55,495 nucleotides of DNA from a virus: positions 1 through 55,495 of IMG/VR virus record IMGVR_UViG_3300043449_001017; one strand, given 5' to 3'. Below the pieces are notes generated by a model that saw only the letters and a list, made by a program, of their open reading frames with translations, ran no database searches and was not told where the DNA came from. Below are positions 28,550-38,007 of this stretch, piece after piece (position 1 is the first letter of the stretch; every line of letters begins with the position of its first letter). The position numbers were made by a program, and so were the translations under genes.

Positions 28550-28705
28550 TCAGCGGCGGGGGCTGTACGGAAAAGCGCGGCGAGCAGCAGTCAGCACCAG
28601 CTGAAGAACGCTGTTGGAGCGCAGCTTGCTCATGCCGATGATCTCGCTGGCGACAAAAAGCGCGAGGCCGGCGTATTCGATGTAGTGGCCTTCCATGTCC
28701 AACAT
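28550..28705 (-). CDS. Small membrane protein, holin candidate (51 aa)
   Basis: MLDMEGHYIEYAGLALFVAS, then EIIGMSKLRSNSVLQLVL. One membrane segment and an amphipathic basic half. I recall similar small proteins beside lysis genes of cyanophages. It ends four bases before the endolysin start. Too short for a standard holin call. Confidence 0.55.
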   Translation of the reverse strand: MLDMEGHYIEYAGLALFVASEIIGMSKLRSNSVLQLVLTAARRAFPYSPRR

Positions 28706-28722
28706 TGAGGAGTGCTCTCAGG

Positions 28723-28995
28723 TTACCTCTGTCTCTCGATCTGCGTCGGCGCAGGCTGCGGGCGACCTAACGCGATGAGATCGGCAAACCATCCAAGCGC
28801 GGCCGGCAATACCAGGCCTGCCAAGGCGGCAATGATCACCACCTGCGCCATGCGGCTTTCAAGTGTCCCAATCCGCCGAAAGATCTCAGTGCGGTCCTGC
28901 TCCTCCTTTGATCGGCTGAGGATGAGGCTGTCCATCTTGCCCTGCAGGATGCCGAGCTCGCGATAGATCTCGGCGTGCGACACTTCAGCTTCCAT
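28723..28995 (-). CDS. XhlA-like lysis accessory membrane protein (90 aa)
   Basis: MEAEVSHAEIYRELGILQGK starts an N-terminal coiled coil; IFRRIGTLESRMAQ follows, then a membrane segment (VVIIAALAGLVLPAALGWFA) and a short polar tail. This is the layout of XhlA hemolysin-like proteins, which work with a holin and endolysin. It is upstream of the second small membrane gene and the endolysin, forming a lysis cassette. Confidence 0.65.
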   Translation of the reverse strand: MEAEVSHAEIYRELGILQGKMDSLILSRSKEEQDRTEIFRRIGTLESRMAQVVIIAALAGLVLPAALGWFADLIALGRPQPAPTQIERQR

Positions 28996-29210
28996 GCTGC
29001 TGCCCGTAACCCGCTGATACTAGCCACGCAAAATTGCGCAGACCTTTCGACCTGCGCAACAGCGCAACTTACGCGGTTTTCACGGACTACCTGCCCTGGC
29101 CACGCAATTTCTTGCGACCTCTGCGTTGGGGGCGGCTGCGCTGCCCCTGGCCCTGGCAGGTGGTCTTAGGGGGCCCTGGCGTGTGGCCAGAGCGCCCCAG
29201 GGAGCCGGTT
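28996..29210. other. Gene-free stretch with palindrome and GGCC-rich patch
   Basis: No gene is supported. TTGCGCAG (29034-29041) and CTGCGCAA (29052-29059) form a perfect eight-base dyad with a ten-base centre; on the minus strand the dyad is followed by a TTTT run, so it may be a terminator before the lysis genes. From about 29091 to 29205 the DNA is rich in CCCTGGCC-type words like the island at 1-2.3 kb. Confidence 0.5.
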
Positions 29211-29393
29211 TTAGCCTTGACCGCCATCGCCCTCGGTAGCGGGTTCCACGGCCACGTCGGTGCTGATAGTGCAGTTCTCCAGGAAGCCGATCAAACTGGA
29301 GCCTGCGGACTGAACCAGGAGCTGGTTGCCGGTGGCGCGAGCGATGGCGTAGGCCTCGATCAGTTCGGTGAGCTGCTGCTTGGGGTCAGGCAT
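29211..29393 (-). CDS. Small helical hypothetical protein (60 aa)
   Basis: ATG at 29393 overlaps the upstream stop by eight bases. MPDPKQQLTELIEAYAIARA, then TGNQLLVQSAGSSLIGFLEN. Short late proteins of this type sit after tail-fibre genes in cyanophages. Function unknown. Confidence 0.5.
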   Translation of the reverse strand: MPDPKQQLTELIEAYAIARATGNQLLVQSAGSSLIGFLENCTISTDVAVEPATEGDGGQG

Positions 29394-29742
29394 CGATGTC
29401 CTCGTTTGCGGTTTCATTATTGCTCAGGTTGGCCTGCCACGGCAGACCCTGCGCGACGGTCGGCTGGAGTATCTGATCGAGCTCCTTCTGGAGAGATGTC
29501 TCGATCCCAGCCACCCCTTCAGGGGTCAGCTTGTCCTTGACCCAGCCGATGCAAATTTCAGGGCTGAGGTCTTCGTAAGAGATCATGGCGTCCGGATCGG
29601 GCGCCTCAAGCCCCATGGAGCCATAGGCGCTGGTGAGGTTGCTGCCGTCTTCAGCCACGGCCCGCCAGTGGACTGTAGTGACAGTTCCATCTGCGAGCAG
29701 TCGCTCCATGCTGGCGATGGTCCAGGTGAACGTTGTGGTCAT
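29386..29742 (-). CDS. Tail-fibre-associated hypothetical protein (118 aa)
   Basis: MTTTFTWTIASMERLLADGT, then VTTVHWRAVAEDGSNLTSAY. The T-x-WTI-x2-MER...DG-V-x2-HW pattern recurs in cyanophage structural regions, function unknown. It follows the tail-fibre gene and may be a fibre-associated or chaperone-like protein. Confidence 0.55.
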   Translation of the reverse strand: MTTTFTWTIASMERLLADGTVTTVHWRAVAEDGSNLTSAYGSMGLEAPDPDAMISYEDLSPEICIGWVKDKLTPEGVAGIETSLQKELDQILQPTVAQGLPWQANLSNNETANEDIDA

Positions 29743-29778
29743 TGCAGGTGCTCAGTGTTGAAGGTTTGGAAGCGGCGA

Positions 29779-32700
29779 CTAGCTCAAGCGATAGGTCACG
29801 AAAGTGTTGGCCGCCGTGCGTCGTGAGGCAAAGCGACCGGAGGTGCCAGTGGCAACAGAGCCGGAGCCGACAATGGTGTGAGCGGTACCAGCTAGCACAC
29901 GAACCAGACTGGGGCCTGTGTTGATGACACTCCACTGGAAGGTCAGGTTTGTGTAGATACCGTTGAATCCAGCTTCTGTGAGTGTACCGGTGGGCAGCGT
30001 CATGTCAGTAGCGGCTGCTGACGTGCTGGTGATGATGCCGGTTTTCAGGTTTGCAACCGTAAGGGTTGCGGTGGCGTTGACTGCAGCAGGAGCGGACTGG
30101 TTGTAAGCAACAACGCGATCTGAAGTGACCCGCCAGGCTTCTGAAGGCGTTCCGCTCGCTGGCGGGGTGGTCATGATCTCTATGCGCCCTGGCATCACAC
30201 CAAAGCTGGGGTTGCCATCTACTACTGCTTGGACGCGAGCAGCGGCTACGCGAGAGAATCCATCTCCACCGCTCCAGCTCATCAAACCCAGAATGGTCTC
30301 ACTTGCAACCAGCGCGAATGCGGCGGGGTCGGTTCCGCCGGACCGGGTCATCGCCAGGACGCAAGGCCCTGCCGTAGTAAAGACACCGATACCTTCGTTG
30401 CCCGTGCCCGAGATGATCAGCTTCTGGCTTGTATTCCATCCGTTGATATAAGTGCTCGTCCCCAGTAGCAGCCTGCCGGTGTTGTCGATTCGGGCCGCCT
30501 CCTGACCGCCTTCTACAAACGCCAGTTCATCCGCCGCAGGCCAATAGATTCCGGTGTTGGTGTCGCCGTTTGTTGCCAGTGACGGAGCGGCAAGCGATCC
30601 CGCGCCGACCTGCACCTGTCCGGCGAAGTAGTTGGGCGCCGTGCCCACCATGAAGCAGTTCCAGTTGTTAGCGCCGGAGGCGATGGCGCCGTAGAACCCG
30701 TAATTGTTGGTGGCACCGTCCAGGGTGGAGCTGGCACTGAAGCCGATCTGGTTTGTCAGCGTGGTGCTGGCGCCCAGGGTGCCGGTGGCTGCCTGGTAGT
30801 GAATCAGCGATGAGATGGACTGGCTGCCAACAGTGGACAGGCTGGTGCCAATGCCAACGGCGGTTGCGGTGACATCAGATTGCACCGTGCCGTCGATATA
30901 TTGCGCCCAGGCCGTGGTGCCGCCGGTGACTGCCCTGCTGTTGCGGAAGCCGACGTTTGCGTTTGCGGCGGTGCTGCCCAGGGCCAGGCGCTGTAGGCGC
31001 ACAATGCCGCCACTCACCCCGTCAACAGTGTTCACATACAAGTCAGCCCATGCATTCAGGGCATTGTTGTGCGCAAAGACACCGGCGACGTTGGGGTAAG
31101 TTCCGAGGAAGACGGCGCGATCAACAGTGGAGTTTTTGCTGAGAATCCTTCCGTACCAAGCAGCATTAGCACCGTTGTGTTGATTAACAATGGCCTGGTC
31201 CGCTGCTGCGGAGACTGAAGCGGCGGCGTAGTTGGTGTAGTTGGAGGAGTCCAGAACGGTCCTCCACGATGTCCAGGTGCCGCTGTTTCTGCCGCGTACA
31301 GCAATCTGACCAGTCCGGTAATCGCCATAGATTTGGTGAACCCAAGACGCATTGTAACCTTGCGCGTAAAGAGCGCCGTCTACCTGTCCGAATAAAGAAA
31401 CACCGGTAACGTAAGCATGTCCGTTATTGGTAAGAGAATCCGGGCCGGCGACGGGGGTGTTGAGGTTGGAATTTGTGAAGCCGCTGAGATTAGATGCAGT
31501 GGTTGCCGTTCCAGCATTGCCCGTAACGTTGATACCCCAAGTCCCCGAGGCGCCGCCGCCGGTCAGGGATGGCGAGTAGCTGGTGTAATTGCCGTCTGTA
31601 AGAATTGTCCGCCATGGGTTCCACGCAGCCGCATCATCATTGCGAGTGCGAATCTTGAAGTCATTGCCTCCTGAGTAGGCGCCGACCAGCTGGCAGGAGT
31701 AATCGATATCTCCATTGAGTCCTCCAAATGCAATAAATGGTCCAGGGGGCTCCCCTGATCCGCCATAGGTGAACCCCATTTCAGGGGTGCTAATCGACGA
31801 GTTCAGGGACGTGCCGTCAGTTGTGTTGATCCTTGTGCGACGCTTCAGAATTGCCCGGTTAGACGAGACACCCCCAAGGCTTGCAGCGCTTCCAGTAATA
31901 CTGATCCCCCACGTGCCAGTAGCGCCCGTGCCAGTCGTGGTGGCGTAGGTGTTGGTGTCGAGCGAGTATGCACCGGCGGCAGTCTTGCGGATCAGGCCAC
32001 TTGTGCCCGCCAGGCCAGCGATACCAGTGAGCTCTGCGCTGATCGGCTGGTTGCCCGAGGCCGAGCCCGTCAGGTTGGCGGTGATGGTGCCAGCCGAGAA
32101 GTTGCCAGAGGCGTCACGTGCTACCACCTTGCTGGCGGTGTTCGCACTGGTGGCGTCTACCGCGAAAGTGCGGGCCAGGGCCCCGTCAAACGTGCCGCCA
32201 GAAGTCAGGTATGTCCCAGCCGTCAGTGCTGCGGGGGTGCTGGCCGTGACCGTGATGTTGGCCGAGCCGTTGAAGCTGACCCCGTTGATGGTCCGTGCTG
32301 TGGCCAGGGTGGTGGCCGTCGCCGCGTTCCCAGTGACCGAGATCCCCCAGGTGCCCGTCGCGCCGGTACCGTCCTTGGCCGGGGCGTCGTTGGCGATCTC
32401 GGCCTGCACGAAGGCCGTCGTGGCGAGTTGCGTGGTGTTGGTGCCAACCGCCGCTGTAGGGGCCGCAGGAGTGCCCGTGAAGGTTGGGCTGGCCAGCGGC
32501 GCCCGGCTGGTGTCCGTGGGGTGAACGTGATCACCACGGGCAAACTCGAGCGAAGTCCCAACTGCTGCCGTGCCGTTCATCGGCGGCACCACATCAGCGC
32601 CCTGGCCGATCACGAACGCCGTAGTGGCCAGCTGCGTGGTGTTGGTGTTGACGGCTGCCGTGGGCGCTGTGGGGACACCCGTAAGCGCAGGGCCGGCGAG

Positions 32701-33072
32701 CGGTGCGTAGGCCTGCGCCCGAACGTAGGCCGTGGTCGCAATGGCCGTGCTGTTGTCGTTCGTGGCTGGCGTGGTGCTGGTGCCGCCGCCGTTCAGTGCC
32801 GCCGCGCCTGTGACCGTCAACGCCCCGCCGATGCCGGCCGCCCCGGTGGTGCTCAGCCCCGTCAGCGCATAGGTCGTGGTCAGCTCTGCCCATGCGCTAC
32901 CGCTCCACTTCTTCCAGCGGTTGGCGCTGCTGTCCCACCGAATGGTGCCGGTGACCAGGTTGCTGAGGGTGCCGCTGTCAAACTGCAGCGCCAGGTCTGT
33001 GTCCCGAGCCTTCAGCTCCGAAAGGAAGTCTGTGTAGAGCGACGTGAGGGTGGGGTTGTTCCAGTTGGCCAT
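29779..33072 (-). CDS. Long side tail fibre / receptor-binding protein
   Basis: 1097 residues, low in Cys and rich in Thr, Ala, Gly and Asn. The N-terminal part (KARDTDLALQFDSGTLSNLV, then TIRWDSSANRWKKWSG) is a fibre-attachment region. Repeats of the phage collar type follow: two units with APTAAV-NTNTTQLATTAFV, then several GTWGISVTGNAATA-type units. The C-terminal part has a WRTIL/WRTVL segment repeated twice and a final beta-rich domain (VRVLAGTAHTIVGSG). It would bind the host surface. The start overlaps the preceding stop (ATGA). Confidence 0.85.
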   Translation of the reverse strand: MANWNNPTLTSLYTDFLSELKARDTDLALQFDSGTLSNLVTGTIRWDSSANRWKKWSGSAWAELTTTYALTGLSTTGAAGIGGALTVTGAAALNGGGTSTTPATNDNSTAIATTAYVRAQAYAPLAGPALTGVPTAPTAAVNTNTTQLATTAFVIGQGADVVPPMNGTAAVGTSLEFARGDHVHPTDTSRAPLASPTFTGTPAAPTAAVGTNTTQLATTAFVQAEIANDAPAKDGTGATGTWGISVTGNAATATTLATARTINGVSFNGSANITVTASTPAALTAGTYLTSGGTFDGALARTFAVDATSANTASKVVARDASGNFSAGTITANLTGSASGNQPISAELTGIAGLAGTSGLIRKTAAGAYSLDTNTYATTTGTGATGTWGISITGSAASLGGVSSNRAILKRRTRINTTDGTSLNSSISTPEMGFTYGGSGEPPGPFIAFGGLNGDIDYSCQLVGAYSGGNDFKIRTRNDDAAAWNPWRTILTDGNYTSYSPSLTGGGASGTWGINVTGNAGTATTASNLSGFTNSNLNTPVAGPDSLTNNGHAYVTGVSLFGQVDGALYAQGYNASWVHQIYGDYRTGQIAVRGRNSGTWTSWRTVLDSSNYTNYAAASVSAAADQAIVNQHNGANAAWYGRILSKNSTVDRAVFLGTYPNVAGVFAHNNALNAWADLYVNTVDGVSGGIVRLQRLALGSTAANANVGFRNSRAVTGGTTAWAQYIDGTVQSDVTATAVGIGTSLSTVGSQSISSLIHYQAATGTLGASTTLTNQIGFSASSTLDGATNNYGFYGAIASGANNWNCFMVGTAPNYFAGQVQVGAGSLAAPSLATNGDTNTGIYWPAADELAFVEGGQEAARIDNTGRLLLGTSTYINGWNTSQKLIISGTGNEGIGVFTTAGPCVLAMTRSGGTDPAAFALVASETILGLMSWSGGDGFSRVAAARVQAVVDGNPSFGVMPGRIEIMTTPPASGTPSEAWRVTSDRVVAYNQSAPAAVNATATLTVANLKTGIITSTSAAATDMTLPTGTLTEAGFNGIYTNLTFQWSVINTGPSLVRVLAGTAHTIVGSGSVATGTSGRFASRRTAANTFVTYRLS

Positions 33073-34106
33073 CAGACTCCTCGGGCACTCCAGCTAAAGG
33101 CCCCGCTCACCCGGTTGCCACTGGTGTCAAACAGCAGAACCTTGAAGCTGACGGGGTTCGGGGCATCCACAAAATCATAGATGGCAATTCTGGGCGTCGT
33201 CCCGGAAGGTGTCACGCTGATTGCCTCCACGTCAACGAAAGCAACATTGAAGTTCACGGTGGTTCCGCCACTGTCCGCAGAGTTCGCGGTGCCTGTGCCG
33301 AAGTCATTGCGCAGCTTGGAATCGAGCCGATAGTTCAGTTCGGTCAGGCGCATCAGGTCGTCGCCGCCCGCGCTGCTGAAGTCATAGCGGAACTTGATGT
33401 AGCGGAAGTCGCTCGCATAGACCTGATTCACGCCGTTGTAGTCGGTCCAGGGGTCTGTGGTCAGCTTGCGCACGCTGATCTTGGGGGTGACCGAGAACGA
33501 ACCGGCTATCACCGTGCTGGTGAGCGTCTCCGTCACCTTGCTGGATGCGACCACGCTGCCATAGTCCACGATCTCCTCGTAGTAGGCCGAGGTAGTGGAT
33601 GGCATGATCCAGTAGCTGTAGCCGGCTGTGATCTGGTCCTGCGGGCTGTTCCAGCTGCGGGTGGTGAAATGATCCTGGTAGGTCTCGGTGAGGTTCAGGC
33701 CCAACAGCAGCGTCCCGCTGTCCAGCAGCGCGTTGTTCTTCGTGCCGCTCCAGGTTGAGTTCTGGTTGAGCTTTAGCTGGTAGTCCGGCGGCTGATTGAC
33801 TATCGCCGACACGCTCCCTGGGGTGCCGTAGTTCCCTGCACTGTCGATGGCTGCCAGCCAGTAGGTATACGTCCCGCCGGCCGTCTCGAAAACTGAGGTG
33901 AAACGGCCAGACTTGGTGCCAATCAGGGTGGCGCTTGCCCATGCCGCTCCGCGCCGGAGTTCATATGAATCAACGGGCAAAGTTGTCGTGCAGTCGTTCC
34001 ACTGGAGTAGGACGTTGTTATCAACAACCTGCTGCGCGATTGTTGGCTGAGACGGTGCCGAGACCGTGATGTCAACCGCTGTTTCTTGGCCGAGTCCGTC
34101 GCTCAT
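33072..34106 (-). CDS. FN3-type tail-tip protein, apparent continuation of J
   Basis: 344 residues. The first 100 are a fibronectin-III-like repeat (VDSYELRRGAAWASATLIGT; YWLAAIDSAGNYGTPGSV) closely like the terminal repeats of J. The rest is a beta-rich domain with ISVRKLTTDPWTDYNGVNQV and YIKFRYDFSSAGGDDLMRL. J stops after an identical GAAGS repeat end and this gene starts in an ATGA overlap, so a longer J may have split here. Confidence 0.7.
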   Translation of the reverse strand: MSDGLGQETAVDITVSAPSQPTIAQQVVDNNVLLQWNDCTTTLPVDSYELRRGAAWASATLIGTKSGRFTSVFETAGGTYTYWLAAIDSAGNYGTPGSVSAIVNQPPDYQLKLNQNSTWSGTKNNALLDSGTLLLGLNLTETYQDHFTTRSWNSPQDQITAGYSYWIMPSTTSAYYEEIVDYGSVVASSKVTETLTSTVIAGSFSVTPKISVRKLTTDPWTDYNGVNQVYASDFRYIKFRYDFSSAGGDDLMRLTELNYRLDSKLRNDFGTGTANSADSGGTTVNFNVAFVDVEAISVTPSGTTPRIAIYDFVDAPNPVSFKVLLFDTSGNRVSGAFSWSARGV

Positions 34107-37100
34107 GATCCGGCTGCCCCGTAAAGGCCGTTCACGTCAACTGCTGCCACCCAGAACCTCTGAGTGCCAACCCAGTTGGCGCGGGTCGTGAAATAAGTGG
34201 CGTTCACCCGCCCCTGCACGGTAGCGGTCGCGAAGGTGCTCCCCCGCCGCACCTCATAGTAGGCAACCTCCAGGGTGCCCTTGACCGCTTGCCAGCTGAT
34301 CTGAGCGTCTCGGCCGCTGAAGGTGACGCTGAGCGTCGGGGCCGGCGCTCGGTCAATCGAGGTCACCACACTGCCCGCCGCGCCGTAGTTGCCGTTCGCG
34401 TCCACGGCAGCCACCCAGAAGGTTCGCGCCCCGGCCCAATTGGCATCAGTGGAGTAGCCGGTGCCATCGGCGCTGATCTTGGCGATCTTGGTGCCGGCCG
34501 CCCAGCTCGCGCCATAGCGGATCTCATAGAACACCGACCGGAGCGTGCCGTTGACCGGATTCCAGCTGAGCGTGCAACTGCGCCCGTAGAAGGTGGCCGC
34601 TACGGTCGGCGCTGCGGCTGCGGTGATCGTGACGTTCCGGCTGCCGGCTGCTCCAGTGTTGCCTGCTGGATCAACACCGGCCACCCAGAAGGTTCTGGTT
34701 CCGCTCCACATGACGGGCACGTTGAAGCTGTTGCCATAGACCCTGCCCACGCTGGTGCCGGACGCGAAGCTCGCGCCGTGGCGCAGCTCGTAGTAGTCCG
34801 GGGTATAGGAGCCTCGCGGGGTGGTCCAGGTGATCGCCGCCACGGGGTCTTCGATGGTGTGGGTGACCGTGGGAGCGCCCGGCCCCGTGATCGTGATCGT
34901 CGTGGTGGCTTGGGCCGTGCTCAAGACGTTGCTGCTGTCTCGAGCCTTGACCCGGTAGACCGTGGTGCTGGGGTCCAGCAGGCCGAGCACGTAGCGAGTG
35001 GTCTGGGCGTAGGCGAGGAACGCCGCTGTCTCCCAGCTGGACCCGCCAGACCTGATTTCGTAGTCCTTCAGGTCGATGTCCTCGACAGGATTCCAGCTGA
35101 GTGCCACACCCAGATCCTTATCGATGACGCTGGTGAGCCCAGTCACGTTGGCTGGCGGCGCAGTCTTGCCCAGCGCTTCCAGGGTGCCTGTCAGCGAGCT
35201 GGTGCTGATCTGCCCAACGGAGTTGAGGCTGAACACCTCCACCTCGAAGCTGCCAGGGGTGATGTTCAGGATTTCGTGGTCGGGTGACTGGGTTGTGTAA
35301 ATCGTCCAGTTGCCTTGGTTCTTGCGCCAGCGCACCCTGTACTGGTTCACGCCCGGCACTTGCCGCCAAGAGATCGACACCTTTGCGCGAACCTCTCCAC
35401 GGAACGGATACAGCGACTCCGTGATCTGCAGGTTTGTTGGCGCGGCCGGCACCAGGTTCAGGTTGGTGACATCACGGAACTGCAGCGGCCGGTCACGCTC
35501 GACGTAGGCGTACTTGCTGGCGTTGTAGCTCAGCGCTGTGACGCTGTAGCGAACGCCCTCCTGCTCCTGCACTGAGAGCACCCGCCATAGCGTGGTCGAA
35601 ATCCCGCCGCCGCCGTAAACCCAGATGGAGTTTGCCGCCGGTGCGGCAGACAATGCGCTGGGCAGGTTGAAGGTGTTGCCGCTTCGGGTCCCAACTGTCC
35701 GGGCTTCTACTGTGCCGTCTTTCAAGATGACCGACAGGGTGCCACCGCTGGCCGGGAGGCCGCTGGCGTCGTCCACAACGACTGAGGTGGTGGTCGCGCT
35801 CATGATCCTGCCACCACGCCGCGCCCCTGAACGGGCCGGGTCGGCAATCTCGATCACCTGGCCGGGCCGCACCATCACGCCCGCCTCCACGGAAGCCGTG
35901 AAGGTCACCACCTCCGTCTCGTACTGGCTGGAGTAGAGGAGCCACTCACCGAGGCGCGCGGCCTGCCCCCTCGAGGTGCAGGCAAAGGCGGAAACCTGCG
36001 TGGTCTGCACGCCGTACTTGGCGACAGCCACCACGTCCTCCACCACCTCGTAGGCGATGTCTTTGGTGCGCAGGTCCAGGTAGGACACCACCGCCACTGT
36101 GGGGCGCACCTTGGAATCGCTGCCCGCGTAGCTGAAGCCCTCCTCGGCCACGTTGGCCATCGTGAACAGGTAGGAGGCCGGCTGCGGCTTGTCCTGGGCG
36201 ATGGTCAGCGCACCGGTGCTCCAGTAGGGCATGGCCCGGAACACGCTGCAGAGATCATTGATGAGCTTGTAGGCATCCTCTTGGGTTTGGATCAGGCAGT
36301 TCATCGAGAACCGAGGTTCAGTGCCGCCAAAACCCGTAGGGACCAGCTCGTTGCAGTATTGGCTCGCCGAATAAAACGCCCACTTGTCGAGGCTGGCTGC
36401 CGAGATGTGATCGCCAAACCCGAACCGCTTGCTGGTCAGCAGATTCCATAGGCACCAGGCCGGATCGGATGTCCATTGCGCCGCGCCAAATGTCCCATTC
36501 CAGACCCCGCTGTAGGTGATGCGCCCCGTGGCCCGGTCAACCGTTGCGTTGTTGGGGATCTGAACCTTCAGCCCCCGCACCTGATAGCTGCGGCTGGGGA
36601 CGGAGCCAAATTGCTCAGCATTGACCCGCAGTGCCACAAGTGCGCTGTTGGGATAGCGCAGCTTCTCGGCAATGATCTCGGTGTAGCTGGTCCAGGTGAA
36701 GGCGTTGACGATTTTGGCGCTTGTGCTGTCGGGGTTCGCGCGGCTCACCCGAACATCAACGGGGAACGGCCCCGTCACTGGAATCATGTAGTCGCGCTGA
36801 TAGGAGTCAGGAGTGCGACCACGGATCACGTCGTTCACAACGTCTGACCAGCCGCCACCATTGCGCTGAAGCGCAACCACGACGTGCGCAGCCTCGCCAT
36901 TGATGTCGCCGTTGCTGTCATAGCTCTGCAGTTGCGGAACTGTGATCGTGACCCGCACGGCGTCCACGTTGGTGTCCGTGATGGTCCGCACGACAGGAAC
37001 GTTCCTGTCTACCTGCACTCCGACAGAAACCTCAGACGCAGCACTCCCGCTGCCGGTGTTGGAATTGATTGCGGACTGCGCCTGCGTCCCGTAGCGAGGA

Positions 37101-37414
37101 TTTACTCCGACGTTCTTGAAGTTGTAATCCGATGCCGCTGGAGCTGTATTGCTGGCCCCGGCGCGAAGGATAGGGGTGTTGTCGAGGTAGATGTCCTTGA
37201 GCATGGCGCGATTCCAGTCCGCGCTGCCCCGTGCATAGCCAGCCTTGGAAGGCGTAGCAAAGCCCTCTATCTCACCCTCGCCGAGCACGTCGATGATCTC
37301 AACGGTGGCGCTGCTGTTGAGGTTGTCGCCGGCCTCCGTGGGGGTGCGCGTATTGACCCCGCTGCTTCCGCCACGGCCGCCGAATGCGCCTGAGATCAAG
37401 GGCTGGTCTGTCAT
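34103..37414 (-). CDS. Central tail-tip protein J-like (host specificity)
   Basis: 1103 residues of the lambda gpJ type. The N-terminus has GGRGGSSGVNTRTPTEAGDN and EIIDVLGEGEIEGFATP; the core includes DPAWCLWNLLTSKRFGFGD and LINDLCSVFRAMPYWSTGAL. After about residue 650 come several FN3-like repeats of 85-95 residues ending in the motif TFWVAAVD-x-NGNYGAAGS. It forms the tail tip, binds the receptor and threads DNA. Overlaps both neighbours by four bases. Confidence 0.9.
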   Translation of the reverse strand: MTDQPLISGAFGGRGGSSGVNTRTPTEAGDNLNSSATVEIIDVLGEGEIEGFATPSKAGYARGSADWNRAMLKDIYLDNTPILRAGASNTAPAASDYNFKNVGVNPRYGTQAQSAINSNTGSGSAASEVSVGVQVDRNVPVVRTITDTNVDAVRVTITVPQLQSYDSNGDINGEAAHVVVALQRNGGGWSDVVNDVIRGRTPDSYQRDYMIPVTGPFPVDVRVSRANPDSTSAKIVNAFTWTSYTEIIAEKLRYPNSALVALRVNAEQFGSVPSRSYQVRGLKVQIPNNATVDRATGRITYSGVWNGTFGAAQWTSDPAWCLWNLLTSKRFGFGDHISAASLDKWAFYSASQYCNELVPTGFGGTEPRFSMNCLIQTQEDAYKLINDLCSVFRAMPYWSTGALTIAQDKPQPASYLFTMANVAEEGFSYAGSDSKVRPTVAVVSYLDLRTKDIAYEVVEDVVAVAKYGVQTTQVSAFACTSRGQAARLGEWLLYSSQYETEVVTFTASVEAGVMVRPGQVIEIADPARSGARRGGRIMSATTTSVVVDDASGLPASGGTLSVILKDGTVEARTVGTRSGNTFNLPSALSAAPAANSIWVYGGGGISTTLWRVLSVQEQEGVRYSVTALSYNASKYAYVERDRPLQFRDVTNLNLVPAAPTNLQITESLYPFRGEVRAKVSISWRQVPGVNQYRVRWRKNQGNWTIYTTQSPDHEILNITPGSFEVEVFSLNSVGQISTSSLTGTLEALGKTAPPANVTGLTSVIDKDLGVALSWNPVEDIDLKDYEIRSGGSSWETAAFLAYAQTTRYVLGLLDPSTTVYRVKARDSSNVLSTAQATTTITITGPGAPTVTHTIEDPVAAITWTTPRGSYTPDYYELRHGASFASGTSVGRVYGNSFNVPVMWSGTRTFWVAGVDPAGNTGAAGSRNVTITAAAAPTVAATFYGRSCTLSWNPVNGTLRSVFYEIRYGASWAAGTKIAKISADGTGYSTDANWAGARTFWVAAVDANGNYGAAGSVVTSIDRAPAPTLSVTFSGRDAQISWQAVKGTLEVAYYEVRRGSTFATATVQGRVNATYFTTRANWVGTQRFWVAAVDVNGLYGAAGS

Positions 37415-38007
37415 GTCTGGCTGATGTCGATGGAGGCGCTGATGACAATCGACCCGACGATGGTCTCGCCGTAGATCACGGGAACCGGGACGCCCTGCCG
37501 CGAGACGTTCTGGATGCCGCTGAAGCTGTATGACTTGCGTGGGTCGGCCTCCCCATCCATGCCGGTGGTGGCTTTGGGAACGGGGCTGAGAAGCTCTGCG
37601 ACGCCACCCAGGATCAGACTGGCGCCGACGCCAAGGGCCACGGTGCCCACCGCAAGGGTGCCGGCACCAAAGAGTCCAATCGCAGCGCCACCGAATCCGC
37701 CGGTGACGATGGTCAGGGCTACCAGCGCCACGCCGGCCAGGATCCGCCCGACAGCACCACCAGCACCGGCCACCACGGGGACGATCTTGATCTCCTGCTG
37801 CCCTGCAGGGTGGTGAAGTTCTTCCAGAGCGAGGTCGTAGTCGCCAACACTCACCCGATAGTGCTGGTCGGCCATGTGCTGCTCGAGCTCTGGCCAGTTC
37901 GCGAGAAGGAAGCGCACGGCCTCGGCCGCGCTGGCAACATCAGCGTGGAGAACTCGCTTGCCGATGAACTTCGCAAGCTGGCCGTAGAGCTTAATCCTGC
38001 GAAGCAT
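37411..38007 (-). CDS. Tail assembly protein I-like
   Basis: 198 residues from the ATG at 38007 ([20 protein letters not shown]), preferred over a GTG further upstream because GGGAGG lies ten bases before it. Ubiquitin-like N-terminal region, then a Gly/Ala-rich hydrophobic stretch ([20 protein letters not shown]) and a C-terminus [16 protein letters not shown]. Matches lambda gpI-type proteins. It overlaps K by 17 bases and J by four. Confidence 0.85.
   Translation of the reverse strand: MLRRIKLYGQLAKFIGKRVLHADVASAAEAVRFLLANWPELEQHMADQHYRVSVGDYDLALEELHHPAGQQEIKIVPVVAGAGGAVGRILAGVALVALTIVTGGFGGAAIGLFGAGTLAVGTVALGVGASLILGGVAELLSPVPKATTGMDGEADPRKSYSFSGIQNVSRQGVPVPVIYGETIVGSIVISASIDISQT

Noticed and set aside
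34289-35287. 332-residue plus-strand open frame
   Set aside because: Antisense shadow of J; composition is Arg/Ala/Gly-rich as expected of a shadow.
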